This document shows positions 31,301 through 45,900 of a stretch of 64,000 nt of DNA, one piece after another (the stretch's first letter is position 1; the number at the start of each line of letters is the position of its first letter). The stretch lies in contig JADANN010000457.1 of assembly GCA_018806985.1 (NCBI GenBank), positions 1,860,001 through 1,924,000 of the forward strand, written 5' to 3'. The notes beneath the pieces were generated by a model. It made no database searches. It had not been told where the DNA came from and saw nothing but the letters and a program-made list of their open reading frames with translations. The stretch comes from Angiostrongylus vasorum. Its lineage: Eukaryota > Nematoda > Chromadorea > Rhabditida > Metastrongylidae. A program made the position numbers and the translations under genes.

Positions 31301-34300
31301 TTCGCACTTATTCGCTCGACGGACACGAAAAGCACAATATCTTCAGGCTTGTCGTGAAGGCTTGAGTATAGTTATTGCCTTAGTGAGCGCTTGATATTCG
31401 GCAAAACGTGGGCACTGTTACTCTTCAACGACTTTTCAGACGTTTGATTTGATTGTCATATGTAATGTATGTAAATGGCGTCTTCTTTTTTATTCTATAC
31501 GACCCTTCTTCACATTTACTACCCGTATCCCAGTACCTCTTGCATTCATTTTTTTCTTCTCGCATTTATCGTTCACAATTACCTTTGAACATTTCGTAAG
31601 TTGTTTTGGCTGTTGTTTGAGAATTGTCATCTTCTTCATGAATGTCGTTGAATGCTGGTCGAGTCGATTTTCTTTGGATTCTTGGGATAGCTCGACTACA
31701 GCGTTTCCACTATGAAGTCATACGATACCAAAATAATGATTGCTTTCAACTTTAAACCAGATCCTTAGCACGAGAGCTTTCAATGTCCAGTAGAGGGAAA
31801 TGCTGTATGTGGTCGAAAAATCACCATCGTCGCGAATGCGTTAATCTTCTAAGCCATATTTTGCAGTGCCCATGATCATCGACTGTTAATTAAATCTACA
31901 ACTCCAAAACCCTTTGCCAATTAAATAAAGCTATATTCTTGAAGATTTTTTTAACTCTCAAAGCTGCTCAATTCCTTCTGAATAGCTTTATATATAAACC
32001 GTACAACGCCATGCATTATTATCACATTCTCACAAGTATTAAAATTCTGAATGACATTTGTTTCTTTCAGCAACCACTACGCATGTTCCAAAAACCATGA
32101 TGAGGAAGACTCAGATAAAGTGTCTGAAGCACAACGAAAAGTACTTGACAAATTCAGGCATTTGCACAATCAGCAAATTATTATTGGTTTTGCCTGTAAG
32201 GTCATACGTGTTCTCTTACAGCCAATATGAGTCAAAAACAAAGCGAGCCTTACAAGATACGAGTACGTTTACTTTCACCTACTAGCTACGTTCTTCCTGG
32301 ATGTTGCTAACACTCAGATTGAGGAAAAGATCGGATTTAGTATTTACATGCGCTTAATGTGAGGGGTGGTAAGTTTGAGAAACGCCGGCCGCCCAATAAT
32401 AATGCTAAGTTACTAATTGAACTGCACTTCACTCATGCCTCATGAACATTCAGAGAGTAAGCCACGGAAACAAGCTGAAAAATGGACAACTTTTACGAGC
32501 TTCTCAATGAATTATTTCCAAATTCCGAAAAGCAAGACATTAAATATGTCGTCCAGTTAAAGCAGAAGGCGTTTCCGATTCCGAGAAGTGAGATCGCGAT
32601 TTGTAGACAGCGACCACAGAGTGTTGCAACAACCACTTTAATCAATATTTCTCAAGTACACTAGAAAACTTTCGAAAGTAGAAGGCATAAAGTAGCACGA
32701 ATAAAATCTCCCGTTCCCACATCGCGTGCAAGAGTAGCACAGTGGGTTCTGCTTTCTCTAAAGACTCATTGAAGATCATATCTTTTTTCTATGGTTTTCG
32801 TTAAAAACTCTAAGTATCGGATCGGAGGTCTCGCTGCTGTCCGTATGACATTCCGACGAATTCAGTCGTTAACGGCTGATATCTATCGGATGTCGTTCAT
32901 GCGCATTATCTGTTCGACCCAGCTTATCTTCGAAAGTTTGGCGTCGCCTGTTCGTCTTCAGACGTTCTTCTGGTTCCGACCTTGGCGTTAAAACGTCCAA
33001 TTATAAACTTCTCCAAGTCCGTGTAGAACGCTTTGACTTCGTTTTCGTCACAGCTTGATGTCGTCGCCTAGACGACGAATGTTGTCAAAGCCAGTACTGA
33101 TCTATATCTCTTCATCCATAAACGTCCGATTCGGGTACTTAATTATTCGCTTAAATCGATGTCCATGTCCAAACACTTGTTGGTAATAACGCCGACGTCA
33201 TCGACTCCTCTGCTACTGCTCGTTCCAAGGTGTCATTGACGGCGTTCAATGGTTGACGTCCTCTGGTCTCAGGGAGTGCGATGACGTCGTACCCTATCCT
33301 CTACGGCTGCATCATAAAGTCCTCTATCGAGGACTCATATGCATGTGAGTGTGCATTGTTGGTTCAGACTGTTTCATCTTATTCCTTCGAGGATTACGCA
33401 GCTTAGAAGTGCCGTGGTTCTAGCATGCTCGCCGTTATCGTCCTATCCAATCCTGCCGAGTCGCGGGCTCCTTGGAAGCAGAGCAATGAGGCCCACTTAC
33501 TTCACAATATTTAGCGTTTAGGTGAAAGTTTCTTCGATGAATCTATAAAGTTTTGAACAACTGAAATACTTTGGCGACGAGGAAGCTATCGTCAGTTATC
33601 GAAAAACAAGATTCGTTGCGAAACCGCTAAACATCGATACGGATATAAATACCACTTTTTGTTTTTGTTTCATTTTATACGACCCGTTTCCTACCTCTAC
33701 TGCGCGGATCCCAACAGTTCTCACATTCAATTCGTTTCCATGCATCCATCATCCACGAAGGTCTTCCTACTTTTACCAGTGACTTCGTCTGTTGCCTGAG
33801 GATTTTCCTTTCGCCACGAACGTTGTCGAATGTTGGTTTAGTCGAATCTTCCTGGAGATCAGAGGTAGCTGAGCTAGACCGTTTCCACTTGGACTGTACA
33901 GAGTAGACTTTTCACAGACAAATCCGGTTCCAATTTACCGACCCGGGAGAGGTGAGAAGCTTGCTGAGCACGGAACAAGATCGAACCAACACCGTGCTCC
34001 TGATGTCGGCACCACTACCACTATACTATTCGCCCCATAATATGTGTATACTAACTTAAACCAACTTCATTCGAGTATTTTTCATAATGCAAGGAAACTG
34101 AATGCGCGATTTACAAAACTTACTGCAATATAACTACAATGATGCTGAGATTTTTGCAAAATTTCACAGCATATCCTGCTATGGAAAAAGAATAGGTAGT
34201 AAATAAAAGGTGATTACATTGTGACTCAGCACAATTTTACAAAATTCAGTATCAGTATTAAAAAAATGAATGCCCGCTACTGAATAAACACGCGATTTTT

Positions 34301-36830
34301 TAAGTTGAAAAAACAGAGATATCCGTCTTTCCAATCGCTTGTCTTTAAACGTAGATTTAAAAATAAAACAATGAAATAATTCCTTTGATTGACAATTTTA
34401 AACTTGATAACTCAAGAAAACAATGAAACAATATTAAAACGACGTTTTTTGGAGATTTACGTAAGAAAGCAAATAAGGCAGAAAACGCCAAACCTCTTTT
34501 GGTATGAACCGCAAAGCATAGCTCTCGCCATCTTCGATTGGAACAATATCAATAGTTTCAATCTCATTCCTCGGAGTAACCACCTTAGCTTCTAGATGTC
34601 CTCGAGCACGATGTGTCAATACGGTAAAAGTGAAGGCCTTCCCAGCCGGTATTCCTTGACCATGAAACTGAGCCAATTCCAATTTGCGAGCTTCACCGGT
34701 GGCAGGTGCGATAAACACCTACAATCAAACATCTTCGATAATGAAACTACTGAACCGTTGAGAAATACGGAATGTTATTTACAACTTGCCTTGAATGGTG
34801 AGTCTGTGATATGCTGATCGTTGAACTTTATCCCTACAATGTACTCTCCTGGTTGAGTCACCTTGTACTCTAAGTGACAGTTACCATCCTAGAAACAAAG
34901 CTCAGATTAATTAAACACTCGAATAACACTACACCTCAAGAGATATTTCTAATCAGCCTTATAATTAAATTTTAGATCTTCCCAATAAATGCACTTGAAT
35001 TTCTGCAAACTTTTCCTTTATTGAAAATCAAGGGAAAAGATGTTTGAAAACAAGAAACGTGGAGAAATTAAGAAGGCAAGGCTGTAGGATCGGACTGAGA
35101 CAATGTAGTCCTTTCTCTAAATTTCAAACGTGTGAAAGTGAATCGAGCATGGCAAGGTTGATCGGTATTTTTGAAATAGCCCAACAAATTCTAGTTGCAA
35201 TTTTAGAAGTAGACACACCGTTTTCCCAGCCTACCCTTGCAAATCAAGCATTGCAGCACTAAAAAGACGGGAAAAAAAGTAGCTCATTGAACAGGGATAC
35301 TAAATTCTACCATCACGGTCGAGAAATTAGCAATACCACCTTGTGCTCATGGAAAGCCATTTCAGCCTTGCCCGGTCCCTCCATTGACACTGTTAGATTG
35401 CCTGCTCCAGCCTCTCGAGTGTTAATGTTGAACGACTGTGGAAAATTGGTCTCACCACGAATAACACCTTCGCCGGACGCTCGAACCTGACAAAAATATC
35501 GCCTCTTTTTTTATATGACATAAAGTACTTAACATATGTGCCCGACATAATGCTGTGAAAATAGTTTTCTATTTCCTTGTTGAGCAAATATGAGGTGTTA
35601 TATTGTATTCCGGTAAAGCTGAAAGGAAAGGGTAAACTGGTATGCAATTTATTACGCCAAACGCTTCAGTAATACAAACACAAAGACGAAAATCCGCATG
35701 ATAATCGCATGATCAACAACTTCTTGAAAGACCCACCGTTTTTTACATGCTTTTCCGCTTAGGGATGAACAGCTGATTAGAGTCGCTTATGGTTAACGAA
35801 CGCATCGCCCCGCAACAAAAGTCGATGCGAAGACACACGGCTAGATGACACGTGATCTCTGGGCATTTCCCCCTGCTATTCATTCTAGGGGTTCTTGGCA
35901 CTTATCCAAAAAGCATCAAGAAGTTTGCGAGTTGGTCTCTGGGCATCTTGTGCGATGACAGTTACTTTTTATATCGTCTCTGCTATGCCTTTGTGTCCTA
36001 CGCGTATACCATTGCCTTACTGCATTGCGTCTTATTGCATGTGTTCAGGTACAATATGCTTGATCTCCTGTAATACTTGCAGAAATGAATATACTGGCGA
36101 AATACGCAGACCAATATGTATCCGTATAAAAGAACATCTCGATAGCAAACGAAAAACAAGACAAAGTACCCCCTAGGGACGCACAGGATACAAAAGCAAA
36201 GCGGAGACGATCTTGATATTAAAGTCGCCATCCTCGCGCAGGATACCCAAACACGAACGCGCAAACTTCTTGAGGCTTTTTTGAATAAATGCCAAGAATC
36301 CTACAATCAATATTAGGGATGAATGCCCAAAGCTCATACGCGACGTGACCCCGTATCTTGGCATTGACTTTTGATGAAGGGTGGTGCACCCATCAACCAT
36401 ATGCGACTCTAATCAGGTGTTTCTCCTCAGTGTAAGGCACGTAAAAAACGGTGGGTCTTTCAAGAAACAGCTGATCGTGTGATTGTCATTCAGATTATCA
36501 TCTTTCTGTTCGCGTTATTGAAGCGTCTGGCGCAATACGTTGCGTATCAATATACATTTCTAGGCTCCGAAAAAGGCGATACTGCCAAAACATCAGCTTT
36601 GCCGTAATAAAAATAAAATAACACAAGTTTGTTCAACAAGAATATAGCGAATTATCTGATCAATACGAAGGCTAATAAAAAATCGATCGCGGGAACTACT
36701 ACAAGACATGCCAGCTCTAAAACTTTTCTATTTGCATTCGCCTGTTTTAACCTAGTGTGACTTCTAAAACATAAATTAACCTCAGTTATTAGTGTTTTAT
36801 AAAAACAAATGCAAACGAAAACCACATATA

Positions 36831-36866
<36 letters not shown>

Positions 36867-36909
36867 ATTATACATATGTATGTATAATGTGCACATATAC
36901 GTATGTATA

Positions 36910-36968
<59 letters not shown>

Positions 36969-39900
36969 GTATAGATACGTATGTAGCTGCGATTCGTTCT
37001 TGTCAAATTGTTAACCACCTAGCCTCACGATTGAATGAGTATTCAAATGATAATGACGACCAAATCGAACCTTGTGCGCTCCTCCTTCGGCAAACGTACC
37101 AACTGTGTATTGGAACGGTGAACCATAGACATGAGCATCTTTGTGTAGTACCGACAAGTAGTGCAGTCCTTCCATGGTAGGTATGCACCTGCAATGATAT
37201 TGAGTTCCTATCTTTCACAATTAAACAGTATATTGAGTCGAATGAGTTTCTACCGTTTATTAGAACGACTATCACAATTTCACTGGCTATGTCGTACTTC
37301 GCTTAGCCGATATCCTAAACTCTGCTGAAGTGATAGAATTGCTAAGTACTTTTAAAAAGTCAACAACTTGATCGTTAATTTTTTCCATTTCTTTTTACCA
37401 CATCTAAGCAATTTTTCGACAACTCAAGTTTAAGGAACTGGTTTAACAACTTGTAAGATAGACTTCGGCCTATCGCATGAAGTGTACAGGATTTAGGATA
37501 AATCGTTTGACGTTAATCAATCCTGAGATACGAGCTATAAATTCGAGTTCATCAACCACCTTAGAGCTGATTCAATTCATATTGATCGAACGACTTGCGG
37601 TATCCCACCGATATATCAAGTCAGTATTGGTATCCTCTCAGACAACCTGAACTCTGAAGGAAAAGAAGTCTTGGTGAGCCCGACCCGCAGGATCGAGACA
37701 ACAACCACATATTTATTCCAAATTTAATCCAAAGCATCTTTAACTACTGCCAGACACTTCACGCTCAAGGCGTATAGTTCTAAAATCAAACTGAAAAAAT
37801 GTTAACATAATAAACAAGTCCCAAAAGATCAACGCAACAGCGGCGAGCGATCACATCCAAGATGTGGCGACCAATTGTAATCTGCAATTCATTATGGTAG
37901 AATAAGTAGAATTTTTATATTATTTGGTAAGCATGATTTCAATCAATAAAGATCACTATGTGCTGAGATATGTTTTTTCAAAGTTGGAAGGCTAAATTAT
38001 TTCTGGCTTTTTAGATGTGAGTTATTTTGTGGCGGATGTATTTAAAAGAAATTTTTTTAGGAAACACTATTATCAGCTTTACAATCGAGTGGAAATCAAA
38101 AAAGTATTTGAACAATTGCCATCGAAGAAGTCATTATAGTTCAGATACTTCAATGTTTTGGAAATTGCCATTTGTCAACTCAAATTTGTTGTAGTCGTTC
38201 ATGTGGAAATTCGCCTAGTAATGGAATCGTACCAAACGAAAATACACCTCCATCGTGGTGCCTTCCTGGTTGTGTGCTCATCAGTAGCTATGTCCAATAA
38301 GATCAGATTTCACTACCGTTCAGCTGGCCTCATATTCTATCTTTCGCATGGAAGAAATACGATCATTAACTGTCATTAGTCAAAAACGCAACTAACGATT
38401 CAGAAATTCTGGAATAAGTGTGGTAAAAATGGTCGTCAAAAGTAGATTCCAATCATTCAGTGACGTAGGGTACAGCGTAAAGAGAGGAAAAGCTGGTATG
38501 AGATTAGCCTGAGAGATTGAAAACCTAGAAATAATTGCTGGAAGAAGGAACGGAAGTCATTTTGCTAGGAACCCCTCTACAGCAAGTTTCTTCAAACAAA
38601 AAAAAAGTGGCTTTCGTAAATTAGCATTTCTCACAGTACAGAAACATTTAATATTCTAAAAGATTGTTCCGTGTAAACTGCATCTAGACTAGCATCCTTT
38701 TGCTTCTACCAATTCTTCAGTAGTCTGACATTTGTAACCTATAAAAAGGCAATTAAACTACTAGCATGAAAGTCCTCGCTTGTCCTTTACGGAATAACCC
38801 GTCACAGGCAAATATTACAGATAAACACTACAGATTGAGTCGAATTTTTTTTTCCGCTTTGTAATGAAACAGTTCTTTTATTGTTCCTACGCCTTACCCA
38901 TAGGGAAAATTGGCCCGTCAAAAACAAAACAACGCAATGGCAGCAAAACCTCCCAGAGACTGTCTACAACTGCGAAACATCTCTTGGGACCTTATCGATA
39001 TATTTTGGAGAGGTAACAGCAAAGTAGGAAGACATAACCAGCTCAATGATGCAGAAATGTACGATGGAATTTGTCAAACCACAAGGTATAACTTTTATTT
39101 AGTGCCTATTATTTTTTTATTGCAGAATATTACGGGAAATACAACCACAATGATGCTGAAATATTTGCAAAGCTCAGACTTCAGTCCAGACTCAAACCCC
39201 TAACTACCTTTTTCGGGAACTGATGTGTCACCCATTGCATCACTGATGCCCTTCCTCTGCCTTTCTCTCAGCCAGTTTTTTTTACACTAACGGTGCTATC
39301 AGCAATCATCCGTGAACGGGAATAATCTGGCGAGCAAAAATCGGCAATGAACCCTTTTAAGCTGAGAGTGCAGTCGAAATCACGATGTCTTTCTTTCTAT
39401 TTACTGCCTTTCTCTTTTTTCTTCAATGGCAAGGTAGGATATGAGCTACGATCGGCCGAGAGGAAGGCGAACCAAGTCCTCGGTTGATGTGGTGAGTAGC
39501 ACGGAGGCCCTCGGTTAGCGTAATCGTCATGTGGAAGATCCCAATTTTGCTCATATCTCAGCATCCTTGTGAATGTATATTGTGTGGAAACGAAAAGGGT
39601 TCAATAGCGTTCTCACTTTTGTTAAACCCAGCTGAGGCTGCAGTCGCAATGTCAAGTCACAATGTACAACTTTCTGTTTACTGCCTAATATTTTTCCACG
39701 GCATGGTATTATGTGAAATACCATCACCATTGTGGGAATTTATTAAGCTGCACTATAGAATTCATAAAAAACCTCTAGCTCGCTGGGGAACAAAGCGAAT
39801 AATTCTTCAGCAATATGTCATACAATAAAAAGATGCAACACAATACACCTTAGCTCATAATGAATTTTACTAATCGAAGTAAAAACCATTAAAATTTATA

Positions 39901-42900
39901 GATAAAACAAGGCAGTTTCTTTACTCTCCAGCAATAAAACTCTGCATTGCGGATCCCCCCTACATCCGCTAAAAGCACTTTCTCGGCTTTTTTTTCTTCT
40001 GAGTGGTCGCCGTATTTCTAACACTAAAGCAAATAAACAGTTCAAATCTCGCATAACAGTTGATGTCTCCAAACTTTTAATGTCAGAGAGTTCAAAAAAT
40101 AAAACAGCATCTTAAAAAATTGTCTACACCCTTGGAACTGCAGCAACATGGTTCAAAACCTCTTTTCTAAAGTTGTAAAATTCTCAAGATCCCAAGTACT
40201 TTAGTTACCCAAATGTTACCTCAGTTGACGAGAAGCCAGCTTCTGTGCGAATGGGCTACAATTATGTATGTCCCAAAGAATTTATAAGAAAACAGGAAGC
40301 AATGTGGGGGTGATCTTCCGAGCTCTCCATAAAGCTATATATTGACGAACCAGAGCTTTTAGAATTTTCGTACACTCTCTCGTTGTACACTTTGACCTGC
40401 TATGCAGGTGAGACAAAAAATGCAAATTCAACCATGTCGAAGACCAACCTATCATCCACAGCGTTAAGGCAACGAATTTTGGTGTTAAGAGTACTACTGT
40501 AACTATTCCTTGAATACATTTCTAAAAAACGACTTTTACTTAACATTGGCATAAATAACTAACACATTCTTGGATTAGATTAGTAAGCAGACACAAGGTT
40601 GGCATGAAATATTTGTTGGGTTAACGTTTCGACGTCTTCGTCTTCTTCAGATCTGGATTAATTCGAGCCGATGATCCACAGGTGATCGTCTTCGCAATGA
40701 GAGTATTCACTGTTATATCGAGTCGAATCGAGGTGAAGTGGACCACCGATCGCATGAACAATCTCAATCGATGGTACTCTTATAAAGGACGGATGTTGAT
40801 CTGTTGCTGCCATCCAATATTATCTGTTATCTTGACCGCGATGCGTACTGCAGAAGTAGGTGCTGTAGAAGCTTGCGTAGTAATACATCTCAAAAAAACC
40901 GACTTTCATCTCACCTCGGCATAAGTAACCAATAAATTCATGGATTGCTGAGCTGATACGAAGTTGTTATGGAATATCTACTCGGCTAACATTTTTATCT
41001 CTTCGTCTTTTTAGGAGCCGGATTGATCCAAGCCGATAATCCACAGGTGGGCGTCCTGCGATGTTGGTGCTAGCTGTCATTTTGAGTCGAATCCAGTCAA
41101 CTGGAGAACCGATTGAGTATTCCTTGAATAATCAACCACATGCATCCTTGCCATGTAAACTACGCAGTCCTTGTCTGGTTAACCCCTTTGTGTGAGCATA
41201 GCTTTTGCATGTCGCTTTGTTCAAAAGCTTCCCACATATACCGTAGTACGAACGAAAACATTCATCTGCAAAAAGTTTTCGTCTTTGTGCGACAGCACAT
41301 ATTGTTCAGATCCTAACATTTCTTTCATGTGATTCGTTCTTCGCCTATCCATCATTCAGAAAGGTTTTCGGATTTAGGTGTAATCTTTCTACTACTTAAA
41401 GACTCCATGTTCTTCATGAATACCGTTGAGTACTGCTTCAGTCAATTTCGTTGGAATCCTGAGATAGTCGTGATAGGGCACATCCAGGGTTTCACCCCAG
41501 GCCAGCCTGTGTCTGTGTGAATCTCTTCTCAAACAAATCTGAGGCCAATATCTCGACCCTGTAAGAGTTGGTTAGATTAGTTGAGCCGCGAATAGGTTTA
41601 ACCACCGTCTTGCACGTACTATTGAACGATATCTACACCACTATGTAACCCATTTCCTTAAGTTGCAATAATACACATGTTGTTGGGAAATGTGGTGAGC
41701 TTATGTAGTGCAGTTGCTATTAATAAATAACTAAGTTAACAACCCTTCTTTCGAGATGTTGATAAAAAGCGGTAACTAGGAAAGTCTAATTGCTTTAAAT
41801 TAAGAATAGTAAGAGACCTATGTACGTATTGCATTTTCGAATTGCACTTGAAATGCTCAAAATTGAATATGATTCTCTTCAGTTCCAACTTCTTCCTTCA
41901 AAAATCATTTCTTTCACCGTGTCGTAGGAGAGAGTGAATTTTAGAGAGAAGCATAGTGAGAAAGGAGTAATTACCTCACTGGATAAATGAAAACCCATAT
42001 TTCCTCTATAAAATGAGCTTTCGGACTATTTAACTAATGTTAGTAAATGTAAATGTTTGGTAAATGTGTTGAATAAGCGTTCATATCATGCTACCGTAAA
42101 CAGTCAAAGGTTGAATACAAATAAACTTTTGTCACAAATAATTGTTTGTTTACTAAGTGTTGTTCCCAAATGTCTCTTTATACAAGAGATCTCAAGTCAG
42201 TCGTAAGCAGGCAAGGTGCATAGATGGTGGACATAAGAATTTGACGAATGCGGTACACCTAAATTTCTCGTAAAGCAAAAAAGCGCCGTGTATTCTTCTG
42301 GCGGGAAAAAAATGAGTAGCTCATTGGGATGTTAGTTCGCAAAGAACAAACCACTGGACAGGGCGACGGAGAACAGAGTTTGCAGTGCCCTCTTAAGTTA
42401 TGCGCTAATTAGGAGGACTAAAAGTGAAAAGTTATGTAGAAACAAAGAGGGGACAGATATACATTGTACAAATAATTGTGATATTTGGACCACAATAGTC
42501 AACTTTGAAGGGAAATTCTTTTTAGTGTGTCACTCTGTTTCATCTTTCTAGAAGCACGCAAGATTTAGAGCAATTTTTTTGTAACAGGTATTTTGACCCT
42601 TTCGGTACGAAGCTGGTTTTTCGATGAATGACAGTAGTTTCTCGATAACCAAACTATTTCATAAAGTCACGGTTTTTATAGATCCCTAGGAAATTTATTT
42701 TGTCGTATTAGTCGCATAAACAAATTTTGTGCAGTACCCTTTCAAATCTAAATATTTTAGACCTAAAACGTCCGAAAGATCGAGAATATAATTTAAAGTT
42801 TTAGGATTTCCAAAGCAACAGCAGCACCTGCAGACATAAATAATAGATTGGGAGACACCAAGTTGTCGCATGTGACGAATCTCCACTTGTTTGCTTTCGT

Positions 42901-45900
42901 CTTCAAAACACGGACCACAAAACAAAAAAGAGCAAAAAATTTAAAAAATCGGAATTTCACCTTGGCATAATGAGAAAACGTGTACCGTTTAGTCAAACAT
43001 ATGTGGATTCCAACAGTTTCCAATCTACTTAATAAAATTTGCTATGTACTGAAATATGTTCGCTAAAAATTGACAGCACCTGCCACTTTCGCGTCGTATG
43101 ACTCCTAGAGAGATCGTTTCGTCGCGCAGGAGTCATGAGAACATAGAGAGTAGTAAATAACCGTCTTAAATGAACCTTTAAAATTCACAAAATCACCTAA
43201 TTTGGAAGAACTGATTGCCGAGATCTCTCAATTCGACATCCTCCGTTCGTCCTTTAGGATCTAGGATTTTTGCCACAAGGTCCATCGGTGAAACATTTGG
43301 CAATTTCATATACATGAGCGCTTCCTTATTTGGTAAAGTTAAAGGAGCCTAAAAAGACGACCAATAAGCAGAGTGATGGTCCGGTCACAAATAAACAACT
43401 GAAAACATATCCTAACCTGCTCCGCTCTTCGACTTATTTCTACACGTTTTCTGCCAGCACCTTTACCAGTACATTGCACTGTGAAAGGGCTATCTAAAAG
43501 GAAATTATTATCAAATTCTGCATACATACAAACGAATTTTCCTCCTAAGAAGAACAAAAACTTCCGAACGTGTGTACAAGTGAAATTTCATATACTTTTC
43601 CCCATTAAACGAAGAATCCAAATAAGATTTTAATTGTAAAATAAAAAGGCTCAATTATAAAAATTCCATTTTTAAAAAGATTGACATTAAAGATTTCTGA
43701 ACAAGTTGAAAAGTGAAGACAGGCTGTCATAAACTGCACCATTCCTAATCTAACTATGGCAGCCACACTTCCTAGGCACTTGTGGTTTTCAGATATGACC
43801 TCCAAAAGCAAAATGCTAAGAAAAACGGCAACAAAACCATAGAAATTCCTGAGCATTCATATCAACATCTTCTCATATATTTTACTACAGACTCTGTTTG
43901 ACTGTTCAACTGAAAGGCGTTGACTTCCAGCAATCGCTTACAAAGTAAGCCACAGCGTTTGCATCAAGTGTGTAACAATGGTGTCAATATAACTTCCAGT
44001 TCTTCTACTGCGCTCCAGACCTTTATTCTGATCGACCAACAATGTTATTTTTAAAGAATAACGGCCGATGTTCGTTTATTCAAGAACTGTTGATAATTTT
44101 TTTGATAAACAGAGTGCATTAGGAGTTGTAAGCTTATTATTACTATGACTCATATTACAGAAAAACGCGTCGTCCTACCAATATCCGGATGTAAACGATC
44201 TTCCTAAAATGTTCTTTCAACTTGAACATTATTAAAATTTCAAATTCACAAAAACCGGAAACCAGATCTACATTCATATTAGAATTATTAAATAATATCA
44301 TTGTCACTACTCCTATTACAATTATGAATACAACCACAAAAGTCTCAACCACCATCGATGCAGTGCTGGACAACAGCCATGTCTTGTTAAACGAAATCTT
44401 TCACGTTCAACTAGTCTTCAAAATACGTGCCTTGAAAAAATAGAAGCAAAAAGCAAAAACCGCTTTACCAGATGCGAAAAAAAAACAACTTATCACTACA
44501 GAACGAGAAGAAAAAAAAGTTGTATCTTTTCCTGGCAAAGATTTGTAGGTGCTAATGGCCTTCATTTCAATTAACGAAATCCAGTATGTTCTGAGATCCG
44601 TATTCATCTTTGTCGCAATTGAAAAAAAAGATTCTTTCAAAGAGAATTAGAGGGCACTGTAAAATAAACTTGCTAATTATTGTCTAAAGGAAACTTCACT
44701 TTCTTTGCAAATATGGAAGTATTGCGGTTGAAATGACTTGTTAAACAAAGGATTTGCTTTAAGTATAAAGAAATGCTGTCACTAGCCACCTTTAACATGA
44801 TGGTCGGCGAACTTCACAGCTATGACATACACTCCAGGCTCTGTTGGTTTGTAGTTCACCTTGACCAGCCCTGCTTTGACTTCCTTGCAGCTGAGCTCTG
44901 CTTTCGATGGTCCTTGCACTGAGACTGATAGACCACCATATCCTAAAAATTTATTTCTGAAAGGCATAAAATGACCTTGAAAATCCTAGTATTAGTTCTA
45001 GCATATGAAAGTCCATTTCCACAAACGGTATAACATGGAGAATTACGCTCTAAAAAATTGTGACTCCTCTTCTTTTGCAATTCTTGAATGCTTTGGAACA
45101 ATCTTTGTTTCCAACATTGCCATCTGTGGAAAAAGTGTTTAGCATTTGGTGATTGTAACCATTCTCTTTTCGTAATCACATCGTCCTTAGCTTCATGGTG
45201 AACGGTCAAACTCAAAAATTCCCATTTAGTAACTAACTGTAAGGAAACGACGTCCTGCGAATTTCCAGAGGATAAGTGAAGGATTTTCATAACAGCGGTG
45301 TTAGTTCGAACAGTTGTTGATCATATGGCAAAATACACATGCTCGATCTTTGACCGACGAAACTCCATAGGGAAGAAAGATAAATACGAACTATGATGTA
45401 GAAAAACTTGTTCAGAGAGTTGCTGCTCTGAGTACACATTTACTCCAGTGGAATAGATCTAATATGATGAGGCCAACGAGTTTGAACAACTACTTCATGT
45501 GAGAAAGCATGATCTGGCTGGTATCGAAGACACAGGCAAAAAGCAGTGGTAACAAAGGGCCTTAAAAGAAAAATGTAAGCTCAAGAAATGATTTCGTACA
45601 GCCTCCGTATTAAGCGATGGTTGCAAAAGGTTGTTTTTGCAAATCGAGCTTGTTAAATATTTGCTTGACGATATTTCTGCGTAAGATCTACTCAAGATAC
45701 CGGCTTTACTGGTGTCAATAAGAATTTCATTGTCTTTCATGCATTCAGCGCTCGTTTTCCCTGCACCGCTTACTTGGACCTTGCTGGCGTCGCCTACTTG
45801 TGACTTGTCCACCTTGATCTTGAAGGGTGCTTTAGGTAGGAGCTTTCCATGTTTTTTTACAGATATCAGATGTTCACCAGCCTCACGTGGCGTAAACGAA

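Noticed and set aside
36797..37180. Open frames of 73 and 123 codons over the second microsatellite
   Set aside because: Low-complexity Ile/Tyr translation; the right end is antisense to a real filamin exon.
42960..43016. Minus-strand stretch reading [21 protein letters not shown] with possible splice signals, as a filamin exon
   Set aside because: The upstream exon ending at 43197 joins perfectly in phase and sequence to 37188 ([18 protein letters not shown]), leaving no room for this segment.
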